Shown in pieces: positions 1 to 10,198 of a stretch of 64,000 nucleotides of DNA. Under the pieces are notes generated by a model. It worked only from the letters and a program-made list of their open reading frames with translations, ran no database searches and was not told the origin of the DNA. Where the stretch lies: NCBI GenBank assembly GCA_963693315.1, contig OY856186.1, forward strand, positions 90,650,047 through 90,714,046, read 5' to 3'. Positions within the stretch are counted from its first letter, which is position 1. Every line of letters begins with the position of its first letter. The DNA comes from Diogma glabrata (lineage: Eukaryota; Arthropoda; Insecta; Diptera; Cylindrotomidae). A program made the position numbers and the translations under genes.

Positions 1-456
1 TTCAATGGTGAAGACGTGGTAGCGGTTCGGTCCCTCTTCAACGGGGTCCAAATTATAAGAAGGGGAAATAGGGAGGAAGAGGTAGGACGGGTCTACAGAC
101 CTGTTCTACAGAGAACGAGACCTGGGGATCGAGGTGAGCCAGATCCACATTCGGAACAGATAGTTGGAGACCTCCTGGAACAGCTGATCCAGGATCTCCC
201 TCTGTCAGAGCCGAATGTGGGCTGGCGTGAAAGGAGGAGGATCTCCAGGAATAGGAAATCGACCCTGAAGAAGAGGGAAAGGAATAAGAAGAGGAAGGAA
301 GAGAGTCGCTTGGTCGTGGAGATGGGGTCTTCCTCGACCAAGGATACTCAAGTGGTTGAGGTGGCCGAGGAGGTCTCCATCTCACCGACCACGCGACAGG
401 TAGAGGAGTGGATTGGACCACAGGAGGCTCCTGTTCCTGGTTGTTGGATAAGCTAA
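1..456 (+). CDS. 3' end of an unidentified basic protein ORF (partial)
   Basis: The frame is already open at the window edge and closes with TAA at 454-456, so this is the C-terminal part of a longer ORF. The first ATG-like codon at 16 is a GTG and should not be taken as the start. The middle is strongly basic (an RRRISRNRKS segment followed by a KKRERNKKRKEE segment), then comes an acidic, Ser/Thr-rich tail. No domain was recognised. Such tails occur at the ends of retroelement polyproteins, and most of the window is transposon, so a TE origin is the leading guess. A host gene is not excluded. The opposite strand is also open (53-613) but has low-complexity composition and is treated as a shadow. 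Confidence 0.3.
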   Translation, partial: FNGEDVVAVRSLFNGVQIIRRGNREEEVGRVYRPVLQRTRPGDRGEPDPHSEQIVGDLLEQLIQDLPLSEPNVGWRERRRISRNRKSTLKKRERNKKRKEESRLVVEMGSSSTKDTQVVEVAEEVSISPTTRQVEEWIGPQEAPVPGCWIS

Positions 457-556
457 GCTTATGCATTGTTTTTGTTTGTTTGAAAAAAAAACCGTTTTGG
501 GACAGCAATTTTTTTTTGGAGATTGTTTTTTTTGTGCTGTCATTGGAATTTGTTTT

Positions 557-729
557 TGTACATATTGTACATATTTTTGTAAATAATTTTCTTTTGTATA
601 TAATCGTGTACATATTTTTGGTATACTATTGTACATATCTTTTGTATATCCTGTACATAGTTTTTTTTATATACATAGTACAATTTTTGTACATAATGTA
701 TATTTATACTTGGTTATATATTGTACATA
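557..729 (+). promoter_or_regulatory. Array of nine TGTANATA motifs (Pumilio-like sites) downstream of the ORF
   Basis: Exact TGTANATA octamers start at 557, 566, 578, 595, 607, 630, 652, 688 and 722, mostly TGTACATA. As RNA on the + strand they match UGUANAUA, the known Pumilio/PUF recognition element. They lie about 100 nt after the stop codon of the + strand ORF, where a 3' UTR would be. The stretch is also a degenerate T-rich tandem repeat, so the motif density may simply come from repeat expansion. The sequence match is certain; the function is inferred. Confidence 0.4.
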
Positions 730-3700
730 TTCTTGGATGATGCAATTGGTTTATATATGAAATTAATCGTATGTTTTTTTTGATTGTGGTTAAGTCATGT
801 TTTTATGAGTTTTGGGATGTTGTTAACGTGGTAAAAGTTAACATTGACCAAACAGTTTTCAACGGTTTTGTATAAGCTTAAATCTTTCGTCACTACTTTC
901 AAAGTATTATTGGTCTGAGTTTATGGAAGTACAATTGAAAATAATTGATTCCCATCAACTTTATAAAGTGAGCCGGATCCAAATCAATATCTCTACATTT
1001 GTCATCATAATGATCCGCGGATGTACGTATACATATCTCGTATGAGTCCATTTTAGCTACCACCATTTTTTTTAAATTATTTTTTATTGCGATTAATTTT
1101 AAAAAAATGGTATAAATGTGGAAACAATTATTCTTAGCTAACATTTGTTTTTGTTTTGAATACAATAAATAAAGCGAAAGATTTAACCTGAACAAATATA
1201 TTGGAATTGGTAACTTAAGGATTAGTGGGCTTAGTTTTGAATTTATAATAATCGTAATTTTTTTATAATGTAAATTACCAATTTATTATCTAGTCTGAAG
1301 ATTAAATTTAATTAATTTCATGTAAAACTTTATTAACACATGTTATATATTTCATGTTTCGATTTAGCATTTTTAAATAGGGAATTGTTTGGATTAGGGA
1401 TAAATTATGTAGTATTTAGGTTTATTGATTCACTTTCTACAGCGGTAGGCCTAACAAGCCATCCATGGGGCTTATCCCCTTAACATTGATGTCGTTCTTA
1501 GATCGCCTATGACCATCGGGGTTATGCGATCGAAGAACATTGGTTTCTTCTCTTCATTCGGCGAGGAAGTTCTCAGGGACGAGGAGTGGTGTTGCTGTGT
1601 TTGTACTTAGGTGCAAACCAGTAGTACCATTCTTTGCTCAGAGGCTTCTTCGGTGTAATGAAGAGAAGAACCAATTGTACTTTTGCTTTCAGGATCAGAG
1701 GCTTCACCTCATACAAATTCAAAAACTTTCCATTTTTCCACTTAGCTTTTACAATAGAACAATTTTTCATAGAGTTTAAGATTTGAGGTCTGGTGCTCGG
1801 GAGCGTTCTACAACTTTCGCATTAGGTTTAGTTGTAATTTATTTGTAGGTTAAACAAGCACAACTGGGTCAGTAGAAATGGACCTAGTGTCTAATCGTGA
1901 CAGTTGTGATTGTTTTATTAGGTTGGGGAGAAACTGTTCTGTAGAATCTGGTCGTTAGGGGCTTTTCTAATCAGTTCTCACATGCATGGTTGGAGTGGGC
2001 TCGCGAGCGCGATATTTCACATTTAAATGAAATGGATATTGTACCATACTTACTTTTTATATTGTCTCCAGACGAATCTTGACTTTGGGAATCTCTTATA
2101 TTATTAAATAAAAATAAAATAAATCAAACAAATTTTTCAAAAATTAAATAAATAAAATTTTTATTAAATAAATTAAATTTTCGTTAATTAAAATAATTTA
2201 AGGTAAATAAATAATTTTTTTTAGAATCTAAATAATTTTAGGTAGCTAAATAAATAAATTTTCTTAATTAAGCTTTACGTCAAGATATAAATAAATATTC
2301 TTTGTTTTTTTAAAAAAATAAATAAATATTTCAAAGTTAAGACGGTGCATCCAATAAATAAACATCCTTTCTGAATAATTTTCATTTTTTCAATTTTTTT
2401 AAAAATAAATAAATATATTTTAGGGGTGCTATCGTCAATAACTAATTTTAGGTATATATAATTATTTCAGTATATCTGAAATTAAATAAATAAATTATAC
2501 TTTTACATATATAATGTTTTAGGAATTTTTGTGAAAGATTCAGCAAAGATTGGCTACGACGGTGGTCCTTTTTGTTCCTTTATAAAGTTTGTTTTTACAA
2601 GAAAATCTTGTATGTTTTCGAATTGGGCGTTCGTTGTTTTTTTTCGTTTTTGTGCTTTCATCCTTTTTACATTTCCGTCGTACTAACTCCATTTTTTTTG
2701 TTGAGAATTGGTTTTACTATTGTTGGTGATTGCGAGTCATGATTTTGCGGGTTTTACCATCGAAATCTCTAGCGTCTGTTTCCTATATACCAAGCCTAAG
2801 TTTTTCAATATATTTTTTTTATAAAATTAAATTTAGTGTTAGAATCATTAGTTGTCATAAATTAAACATATATTCTTAATCATTAGTTATTATAGTTATA
2901 AATTTAATTCTCGGTTTTTAGAATTTAAATAGGTGTTATATTTAATATTACTTAGTTATTATAATTTTTTTTTATTAGTTATTAGAATTTCTATTATTAG
3001 TTTAAGTTTAATAGTGCTTTGGTGTTTTCTGTCATGGAGGGGATGGCGACGTTTTTGTGATTTCAAGAGTAAAAAATCTTGGTTTTTACCTTGAATTCAT
3101 GGTGTAACGATCGCAATAATCGCAAAACAATAATAAAACCAAATTCCTCTTTGTTTTCAATTCAATAGAAATGTATTTCATTAGTTTCCGTTCATTTTTA
3201 CATTAATAATAATTTTAAAATTTTCTAAAACTTAACTGCTAGTTAAATTTTGAATATACTATAAAAAGCAAACGAACGTACTCAATTTTATTTCCAATTC
3301 TAGCGAACAGATGTCGTTGTCGTTATTAATCTTTACTGAATTTTCGATGTTACCCGATTTATTTTGACATCGGCAGATGTAAAAAGGAAAATCACATTTT
3401 TTGATTGAGGCATTCAGTTTTTAACTTTAAAATCAAAAACATTCTTGAATGTAATTTTCATTTTCTGATTCGGGTTAAAGGAAAAAAACAATACAGTTTT
3501 TTGATATTGTGTTTTTAATGGTTAACATTATGCAGTGGATCATAATTGTGCGATGTTGATATCCATAGAGTTTTAATTAAAAAATTAAGAAAATGAAAGA
3601 GTTAATTTCAAGATATACATAAAATAACTCGTAACATATCAATTAATGTAACATCAAAATGTATTTAAAGTTACTGTATATATTTTAAACGTATCAAATT

Positions 3701-4213
3701 AAGTTTCATACGCAGTGGATTTTAGCTACTAATTTCATCTAATTTTTCATACTCCATATTATAAATTTATATAAACCAGAAATTTTAATATAATAAATGT
3801 TGGTTCGTAAAGCAGCATATAATTTTTATTTGAATTACGAACAAATTGGAATATTCACGCCGCAATGGGGCACAAAAAATACGAATAATAGTTTTATGTG
3901 CCAGAAACCTCGCTCGAAAGGATCTATTTCATGCTGCTGAGTTCTTTTTGGAAATTAAACATTGAAATTAAATTTTGGGAAATAGGACATCACACTGGAA
4001 GTGTTCACCAATCAACAGTTTTTAATTCAAGGTATTTTAAATTATAGATATTAATTTTTGTTTTTCTTTCCTTTGGAATGTCCGGCTAATGTTATAAAAA
4101 TTTAAGGGATTCCCAAATCCTTGTGTTCGTCTGGGGATAACGCTATCCCGCAGCAATTTTGTTTGTGTTACAAAGGTCCAAGTTAACAATAGGCTCCAAT
4201 CAAGGGCACTAAC
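730..4213. other. AT-rich region without a recognisable gene
   Basis: No coding region could be supported. At 2095-2500 the sequence is dominated by AAATAAATAAA/TTTTT low complexity. The less AT-rich patch at 1440-2000 contains a 46-nt hairpin (listed separately) and short open frames on both strands without recognisable motifs. The stretch is probably decayed transposon or intergenic DNA. Confidence 0.5.
1493..1538. repeat. Short imperfect hairpin
   Basis: GTTCTTAGATCGC at the left pairs with GCGATCGAAGAAC at the right, continuing into CTATGACC/GGTTATG around a small loop. It does not resemble a tRNA (no anticodon or T arm). Its role is unknown. Confidence 0.35.
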
Positions 4214-4352
4214 ACAATTAAGGTGTTGAATACTTAATAAAACCTGTTGTTTGTGCTTACTAATCAGTGATCGAGCTCAGGAAGAGATTGGGAATTACGT
4301 TTATCGAATTGAGAGTAAGGCCAATTCGAAGGAAGGTTAGAAAAACGTAACA
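4214..4352 (+). repeat. Truncated 5' LTR (3' portion only)
   Basis: Aligns with the last 141 bp of the LTR at 6844-7476 and ends in the same CGTAACA. The sequence directly after it, TTGGTGACATCGGCGG at 4353-4368, sits where a primer-binding site should be. I could not assign it to a tRNA. Confidence 0.8.
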
Positions 4353-4386
4353 TTGGTGACATCGGCGGATTAGTTAGCTGTTAATA

Positions 4387-6741
4387 ATGGTTTTATTAAG
4401 TGATTTGAAGGTTCTTGAGTTAAAGAAAGAACTAGAACAACGTGGATTGTCAACAAGTGGAAACAAAACTGAATTAATGCTACGACTTCGACATGGTATG
4501 GAAGCCAATGGAATGGATGTGGAAAGTTACCAGTTTGGAGTGATTAGTCCAAATAATGATCTAGTGGCAGCTGATGAGGAGAAAAGTTTTGTTGCAGAAA
4601 CAACAACAACATTACCATCTGGAAACTGCGATTTTACGCAGTTAATGGCTATGATGCAACAAATGAATTTGAACATGCATCAGATGAATGCTAATATGGT
4701 TGCCAATAAACAGGAAATGAATCAGCAACTGGATGCCGTAAATGCCAATATGAATCAACAAATGGCTACTACTAAGGAAGAAATTAGTTGTAACATCAAT
4801 CAACAAATGGCTGCTACTCAGGAAGAAATCAGTAGCAACATCAATCAAAAATTGGCTGCAAATAAAGAAGAAATCAGTAACATCAATCAACAGTTAGAAG
4901 CAATAAACACAAACATTGGTATGAGTCGCGACGAAGTCAAACAAATTATGGATGAAAAACTTCAACAAATGTCAACGGCATTCGATGGAAAAGTCGAGAA
5001 GATTCAAAACGATATCCAAGAATTAGAACAAAAAGTGCTTGACGAAAACAAAAAGGTACTTTCCAAAGTTGATGATTTCGAAAAGCGGTTGCAGGATGTT
5101 GAAACGACTAAAGTTACTTTCCAGGTGGTGCAGCAAGTAGCTAATATTAAATTGAAACCACCATCGTATGACGGAACCACATCTTTCGGCATCTTTAAGT
5201 TCCAGTTCGAAACCGCAGCAGATCAGAATGTTTAGAACGCAGAAAATCGTCTGGCTGCATTAATAGTTGCGCTAAAGGGTGAAGCAGCTGTGCCGGAAAA
5301 CGACCGAAAAAGCTATACTGAAGTAATGAATGCGTTGGAACGAAAATATGGCAGCGACCACAAAAAGGAGCTATACCGAATCGAGTTAAAGGGTCGTTTG
5401 CAACGGAATGGAGAAAGCCTTCAGGACTATTCTTCGGCAGTAGAACGGCTTGTACATTTGGCACACTCGAATACTCCACCGTATTTTATGGAGAAAATGA
5501 AGATTGAGGCTTTTACAGATGGTATCCGAGATCCAGAAATTAGGATCAAAGTAATGACTACACCTAAGGCGACTTTCCATGAAACTGTCGCATACGCAAT
5601 GCAATATGAGATGGTACAGAGGTTGTGTATGCCATCTGGTGGATGCAGAAAAAGGAATGTAGAGGGGAACATCAAATGGGAAGTTTTGGCACACAGAGAT
5701 AGAAGCGACATCAGATGCTGGGTATGTGATGAAGAGGGTCACATGGCACGGGAGTGCAAGACAAACGGGGAAGCAGACAGATTGTCGTCTTCTGTGAAGA
5801 ACAGAGGAGCCGAAGAAATGGAGCACTTAGGGTTCAGGAACAGCAGTAGAAAACGCCTGTGCTGGATATGTAGGAAATCGGGCCATATCACACAGGACTG
5901 CTGGAACAGGAAGCGTGATAGATCTTCGTCTCCTATTCAACGGAAGCCTGTTGGAGGTGCAACTGTAAAGCTAAAAAGTGAGGAGAATGCAGCCTACATT
6001 CCAATTTCAAGAATTGTGGTAAATGGTGAAAGCTTGGGTATCAACGGACAACTTGAAGGCAAAGGTTGCTTCATGACACTGGATACAGGTTCAGCTCGAA
6101 CATTCGTTCGCAAAGGTTTAATTGACGGTGTTTTGGAACCATCAGATGGATTGAAACTCCAAACAGTAACTGGAGAATGCGCTGAAATAGAAGGTAAAAG
6201 AATCGCTGAAATAAAATTGGGAAATAACTGCTATCAACAAGAGGTGCTAGTGGCAGACATTATGGATGAAGTCATTTTGGGGATGGACTTCATGAAGGCG
6301 AATGAATTAGTCTTCGATTTTGGATGTGGGATCCTAAAGGTAAATAATGTAGAGATGCCACTACTTGTGAATGAGGCAGAGTCAACTGATATTGGCAGCA
6401 ATGAGGAACTACGCAGTGCAGTGGAAAATCCAGCACCATCCAAACAGATGAGGGAAAGAAACGTCAACCGACGCAGACGTTTGAACAAACGCCGAAAGTT
6501 AAAAAGGAAACAAGTTCCGGTCCATAACGAAGTGAGCGATGTAAAAGAGGTGGTTCAAATAGCTGCAAACGGGGACGAATCGCAGCTGAAAATGAGAATG
6601 GTTCGGAGACATGGTAATGTGAAACACTCAAAGGGAAAAGATAAGGAGGACTTTAGAGATAATGAGAATCCATACTTATCACGGTGGGCGGACATAGAAC
6701 AAAGTAATGGCCAAGGACTTAGAAAGGGACCAGAATTCTAA
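4387..6741 (+). pseudogene. gag: Gag-protease polyprotein of the Gypsy-like element, interrupted by one stop
   Basis: Starts at ATG 4387, 34 bp after the LTR. Residues about 1-40 look like a SAP domain (a helix-extension-helix, DNA-binding fold; LKVLELKKELEQRGL...GNKTELMLRL). Residues 90-230 form a Gln/Asn-rich coiled coil with about four copies of a 15-17 residue repeat (NINQQMAATQEEISS type). A capsid-like segment follows. Two CCHC zinc knuckles lie near nt 5714-5760 (CWVC...GHMAREC) and 5860-5905 (CWIC...GHITQDC). A retropepsin-like domain has LDTGSA near 6075 and VILGMDFM near 6270. A basic tail (RRRRLNKRRKLKRK) ends the frame. One in-frame TAG at 5233-5235 splits it into 282 codons and a downstream part whose first ATG-like codon is at 5290. 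Both parts are in the same frame, so this is a nonsense change or a readthrough site. No reverse transcriptase motif is present. Confidence 0.8.
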
Positions 6742-6843
6742 ACCGCCTGGGAAATAGAAAAAGAAAAAAAAAATGTTTGGATTCAACAATTGGAGGAGAG
6801 ATCTAGATCCTGTTCGGGACGAACAGGCTTAAGTGGAGGGTAA

Positions 6844-7476
6844 TGTTACGATTTAGAAAAATCTAGACGATTACGGTCACTTCCAGGAAAATAAAATCAA
6901 CAAAACACAACAAACAAATTAATGAAATCAATATTGTTGTTGTTGTCTCTTCTTAGAAATAGGGTCAACATAAACGATTTTATGAATCAAATCAACATAA
7001 CGTAAAATAATCGAATATTCTAATATTTTCTCAAGGTTTCTAGAAAGTGATGTCGAATTATCTAGAAGTATTGCAGAAGGTATATAAGAGGATTGCCTCT
7101 TGTAGTTTTGAATTAGTTTATTTTAAACCTGCGATTGTGAAGCTAAAATTATAAAAGTGATCTTTAAATTAGTGAATAAAGTTATAAGTGTTATTGAATA
7201 GAAATAATTTGTGTATTATTTTGAACGTTGAGTTACTGGAAATTTCTACAATAAACCGTTGGAGTTTCTGAAGCTGTTGAAAGAATATTCTAGCTAGGAA
7301 TATTGTATGCTGTATTGTTTTCCTGTTGTTGTGAAACAATTAAGGTGTTGAATACTTAATAAAACCTGTTGTTTGTGCTTACTATAATCAGTGATCGAAC
7401 TCAGGAAGAGATTGGGAATTACGTTTATCGAATTGAGAGTAAGGCCAATTCGAAGGAAGTTTGGAAAAACGTAACA
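6844..7476 (+). repeat. 3' LTR of the Gypsy-like element
   Basis: Begins TGTTACG and ends CGTAACA, a 7-bp terminal inverted repeat typical of LTRs. It follows a purine-rich tract (AAGTGGAGGGTAA, 6831-6843) that fits a polypurine tract. A TATATAAG box lies at 7080-7087, consistent with the U3 promoter. Confidence 0.85.
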
Positions 7477-7497
7477 ATATCAATAACGGAGTCCTCA

Positions 7498-7502
7498 CTC
7501 TC
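7498..7502. repeat. Target site duplication CTCTC, left copy of the BEL element
   Basis: CTCTC directly precedes TGTTGAC of the 5' LTR and directly follows CATCA of the 3' LTR at 20153-20157. Five bp is the usual duplication length for LTR elements and marks both ends as intact. Confidence 0.85.
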
Positions 7503-9778
7503 TGTTGACAACGGACAGAGCTGTTCGAAATAAAAAAACAATAATGTTATGTAAATAGTCATACTTACCAATAATATCTCTGTCCTTCGTCAAAATATTT
7601 GTTGAATAACCTCAGTCAACATTTCGTGGCTGTTTTGTTTTGTTGTCTCTGAAAAAAGAAAGAAAAAAATTGACTTGTATTAATTGGTTAATTACTTTAA
7701 TTTAAGCTGTTAATTTAAGTTTCGTAATTAACTTTGCTTAGCCGTCGGGATTTTTATTAACACTGGATATTGTCTGTCTGCAAACATTAAAATTATTTAT
7801 ATTAAGTAGTTCAGAACTTACAAGTCTTGCAATCCATGACATCTCCAGCTGTTGATGTTTCCGATCCATAGAATAACACTGAAAGAGAAAGGTTTTATTA
7901 ATTTATTGTTTGTAATTTAATCAACTAATTTTACCTTTAATAATATTATTGTTTTTTGAAATGTCAATTTTTGACATTTAGGTTTCATCTGATGAGTTCA
8001 CGTTCTCACCACTTGGCAAGATTTATCATATCTTGTGTCGATACGACAGTATTTAGTACTTATTTATGCTAATGTTGAACACGTGAGCTCTGCAGTCAAT
8101 AAAATGATTAGTTTTTTGGCTATATATTTTAGATTTTATGATTAATAAGTTCTTCTTCTTCGTTTAATTTCTGACAAGTGATGGTTAATTTTTGAGTAGT
8201 TAATTTAATACAAATAATGTTCAGAAGAAATGTAAAATTAATGTGAATTATAAAACATTGTAAAACAAAAATGTTTTTAAAATAAAATAAATAGTTCTAC
8301 ATTTAATTGGTGAAATTGTGCAGTGGTGTTTTTTGTGTTCATCTGCCTGCCAGTGTTTGCCGAAATTATTGTTGCATGGCCGCCATATTTAAGCATCCGA
8401 ATATCTGATTGTAATGCTGATTAATTTTCACAAGGAGTGAAATTCATGTTACAAGCCCTATTTGGCACAGTGTCTTCAAACATTTTTTACTTCTTATGAA
8501 ATTCATTTTTTAATTCATTGCCCTTTTTTAGGCAATACAATAATTTACTAGCGCATGCCAACTGAGGCATTGATGAGTTGGCACACAATGATCATCATCA
8601 TCATCATCATTCATATATGCTGCTGCTAGGCGTGATAACAGTGGACATGCTTTACAATTCATAACATATTATTTTATCCGTCGTCATCATTGTTAGTTGT
8701 CATCATTGTTAGGCGTGCTAACTGTGGACACGCACATTATCCATCAACTTATATTATATGTCATCGCTCATCATATATTACTTTATCAGTCGTCATCATT
8801 GTTAGGCGTGCTAACTGTGGACACGCACATTATTCATCAATTTATATTATGTCATCGCTCGTCATATATTGTTTTATCAGTCGTCATCATTGTTAGGCGT
8901 GCTAACTGTGGACACGCACATTATCCATCAACTTATATTATGTCATCGCTCATCATATATTATTTTATCAGTCGTCATCATTGTTAGGCGTGCTAACTGT
9001 GGACACGCACATTATCCATCAACTTATATTATGTCATCGCTCATCATATATTACTTTATCAGTCGTCATCATTGTTAGGCGTGCTAACTGTGGACACGCA
9101 CATTATTCATCAATTTATATTATGTCATCAGTCGCCACATATTATTTTATCAGTCGTCATCATTGTTAGGCGTGCTAACTGTGGACACGCACACTACCAA
9201 TCAATTTATATTATATCATCAGTCGTCACATATTATATTATCAGTCGCATTCATATCATATTATCAGTCGTCATCATCATCTTCTGCCATTGCTAGGCGT
9301 GATAACAGTGGACACGCATACTACCAATCAATTTATATTATAACATCAGTCGTCACATATTATATTATCAGTCGCATTCATATCATATCATCAGTCGTCA
9401 TCATCATCTTCTGCCATTGCTAGGCGTGATAACAGTGGACACGCATACTATCAATCAATTTATAGTATATCATCAGTCGTCATATAGTATATTATCAGTC
9501 ACATTTATAGTATATTATCAGTCGTCATCATCATCTCCTATCATTGCTAGGCGTGATAACAGTGGACACGCATAACATCAATCAATTTATATTACATCAT
9601 CAGTTGTCATACATTATTATTATCAGCCGTCATCATCAACATTTGCCATTCTTAGGCGCGATAACTGAGGACACGCATATAATAAAACCAAAATTCTTGA
9701 TAGCTCTCTGGCTTTTTATTTAACGTCGTTCGTCAAAAAGAAAACATACAGTCCACTGCCAAGTCAGAGGCGCCATCA
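7503..9778 (+). repeat. 5' LTR of the BEL element
   Basis: 2,276 bp, very long for this superfamily. The first 1.1 kb is unique, AT-rich sequence. The second half is a minisatellite (8628-9680). A polyadenylation signal AATAAA is at 9681-9686, just after the array, so the array is likely to be inside the transcript or in U3 close to the 3' end. It ends GCCATCA, followed by the primer site. Confidence 0.92.
8628..9680. repeat. Minisatellite inside the 5' LTR with a conserved dyad
   Basis: Eleven copies of a core of the form AGGCGTG(C/A)TAAC(T/A)GTGGACACGC occur near 8630, 8710, 8802, 8893, 8984, 9075, 9166, 9293, 9420, 9547 and 9653. Spacing is about 91 bp in the first half and about 127 bp in the second. 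Most cores carry GCGTG-N11-CACGC, a perfect 5-bp dyad. Between cores are TCATC-rich and TTATATTA stretches. Because 91 is not a multiple of three, the array produces a ladder of overlapping open frames that are not genes. Confidence 0.9.
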
Positions 9779-9781
9779 TTT

Positions 9782-9797
9782 TGGTCCTTCGAGCCGG
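9782..9797 (+). promoter_or_regulatory. Primer-binding site, tRNA-Tyr type
   Basis: TGGTCCTTCGAGCCGG begins 3 nt after the LTR. It is the reverse complement of CCGGCTCGAAGGA plus the added CCA, the conserved 3' end of animal cytosolic tRNA-Tyr as I recall it. Minus-strand DNA synthesis would start here. Confidence 0.8.
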
Positions 9798-10198
9798 ATG
9801 TGCCACCGGAACACAGCTGTCATCACAAAGGAAAAATAGTAGAAAACCATATCGTCTAGATTGGTTTCTCAGGTATTCCGTTAACTTTAGTTTTAAACAT
9901 TTAAGTAATCATATTATATTTAAAACCATAAATTAATATACTAAAATACAAATATCTTTTAAATACAAATTATATTAACATTAACTTTGAGGTTTAAACG
10001 ATACACGGTCACATCAATAAGTAGTCAAATAAGTGTCAGTGATCTTTCTGTCGTTGTAGTTGGTTGTCCTTGTTACAACAATTCATTATACGTATTTCGA
10101 GCATTGTCAATTTTAGGTTCCAAAACAGTTCGAACCCCGGTTCCTAGTTCACTCATTGGTTCAGTAATTCTCCTTTGTGTTAATTTTCAACCCGCATC

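Larger units (their letters stand above)
4214..7476 (+). mobile_element. Gypsy-like LTR element with Gag and protease only
   Basis: The two ends share about 139 bp: 4214-4352 matches 7336-7476 apart from a 2-nt indel and a few substitutions. The 3' LTR is complete and the 5' LTR keeps only its last part. Between them lies one Gag-protease reading frame and then only about 100 bp before the 3' LTR. There is no room for reverse transcriptase, RNase H or integrase. It is therefore a non-autonomous or internally deleted element that would depend on pol supplied in trans. The 5' truncation removes any target duplication. The BEL element starts 26 bp after its 3' LTR. Confidence 0.8.

Noticed and set aside
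53..613. 186-codon minus-strand ORF overlapping the first ORF
   Set aside because: Its Ser/Pro/Lys-biased sequence is the complement of the basic ORF plus T-rich repeat. It is a shadow frame.
1493..1538. tRNA gene
   Set aside because: Only one stem. Cloverleaf arms and the T-loop consensus are missing.
8690..9423. Ladder of overlapping + strand ORFs in the 5' LTR (and 19064-19797 in the 3' LTR)
   Set aside because: They are the 91-bp minisatellite read in successive frames. The peptides repeat the same low-complexity sentence and have no start context or domain.
8628..9680. CRISPR-like appearance of the array (repeated core with variable spacers)
   Set aside because: The setting is an insect LTR retrotransposon, the intervening sequences are themselves related repeats, and no cas gene is present.
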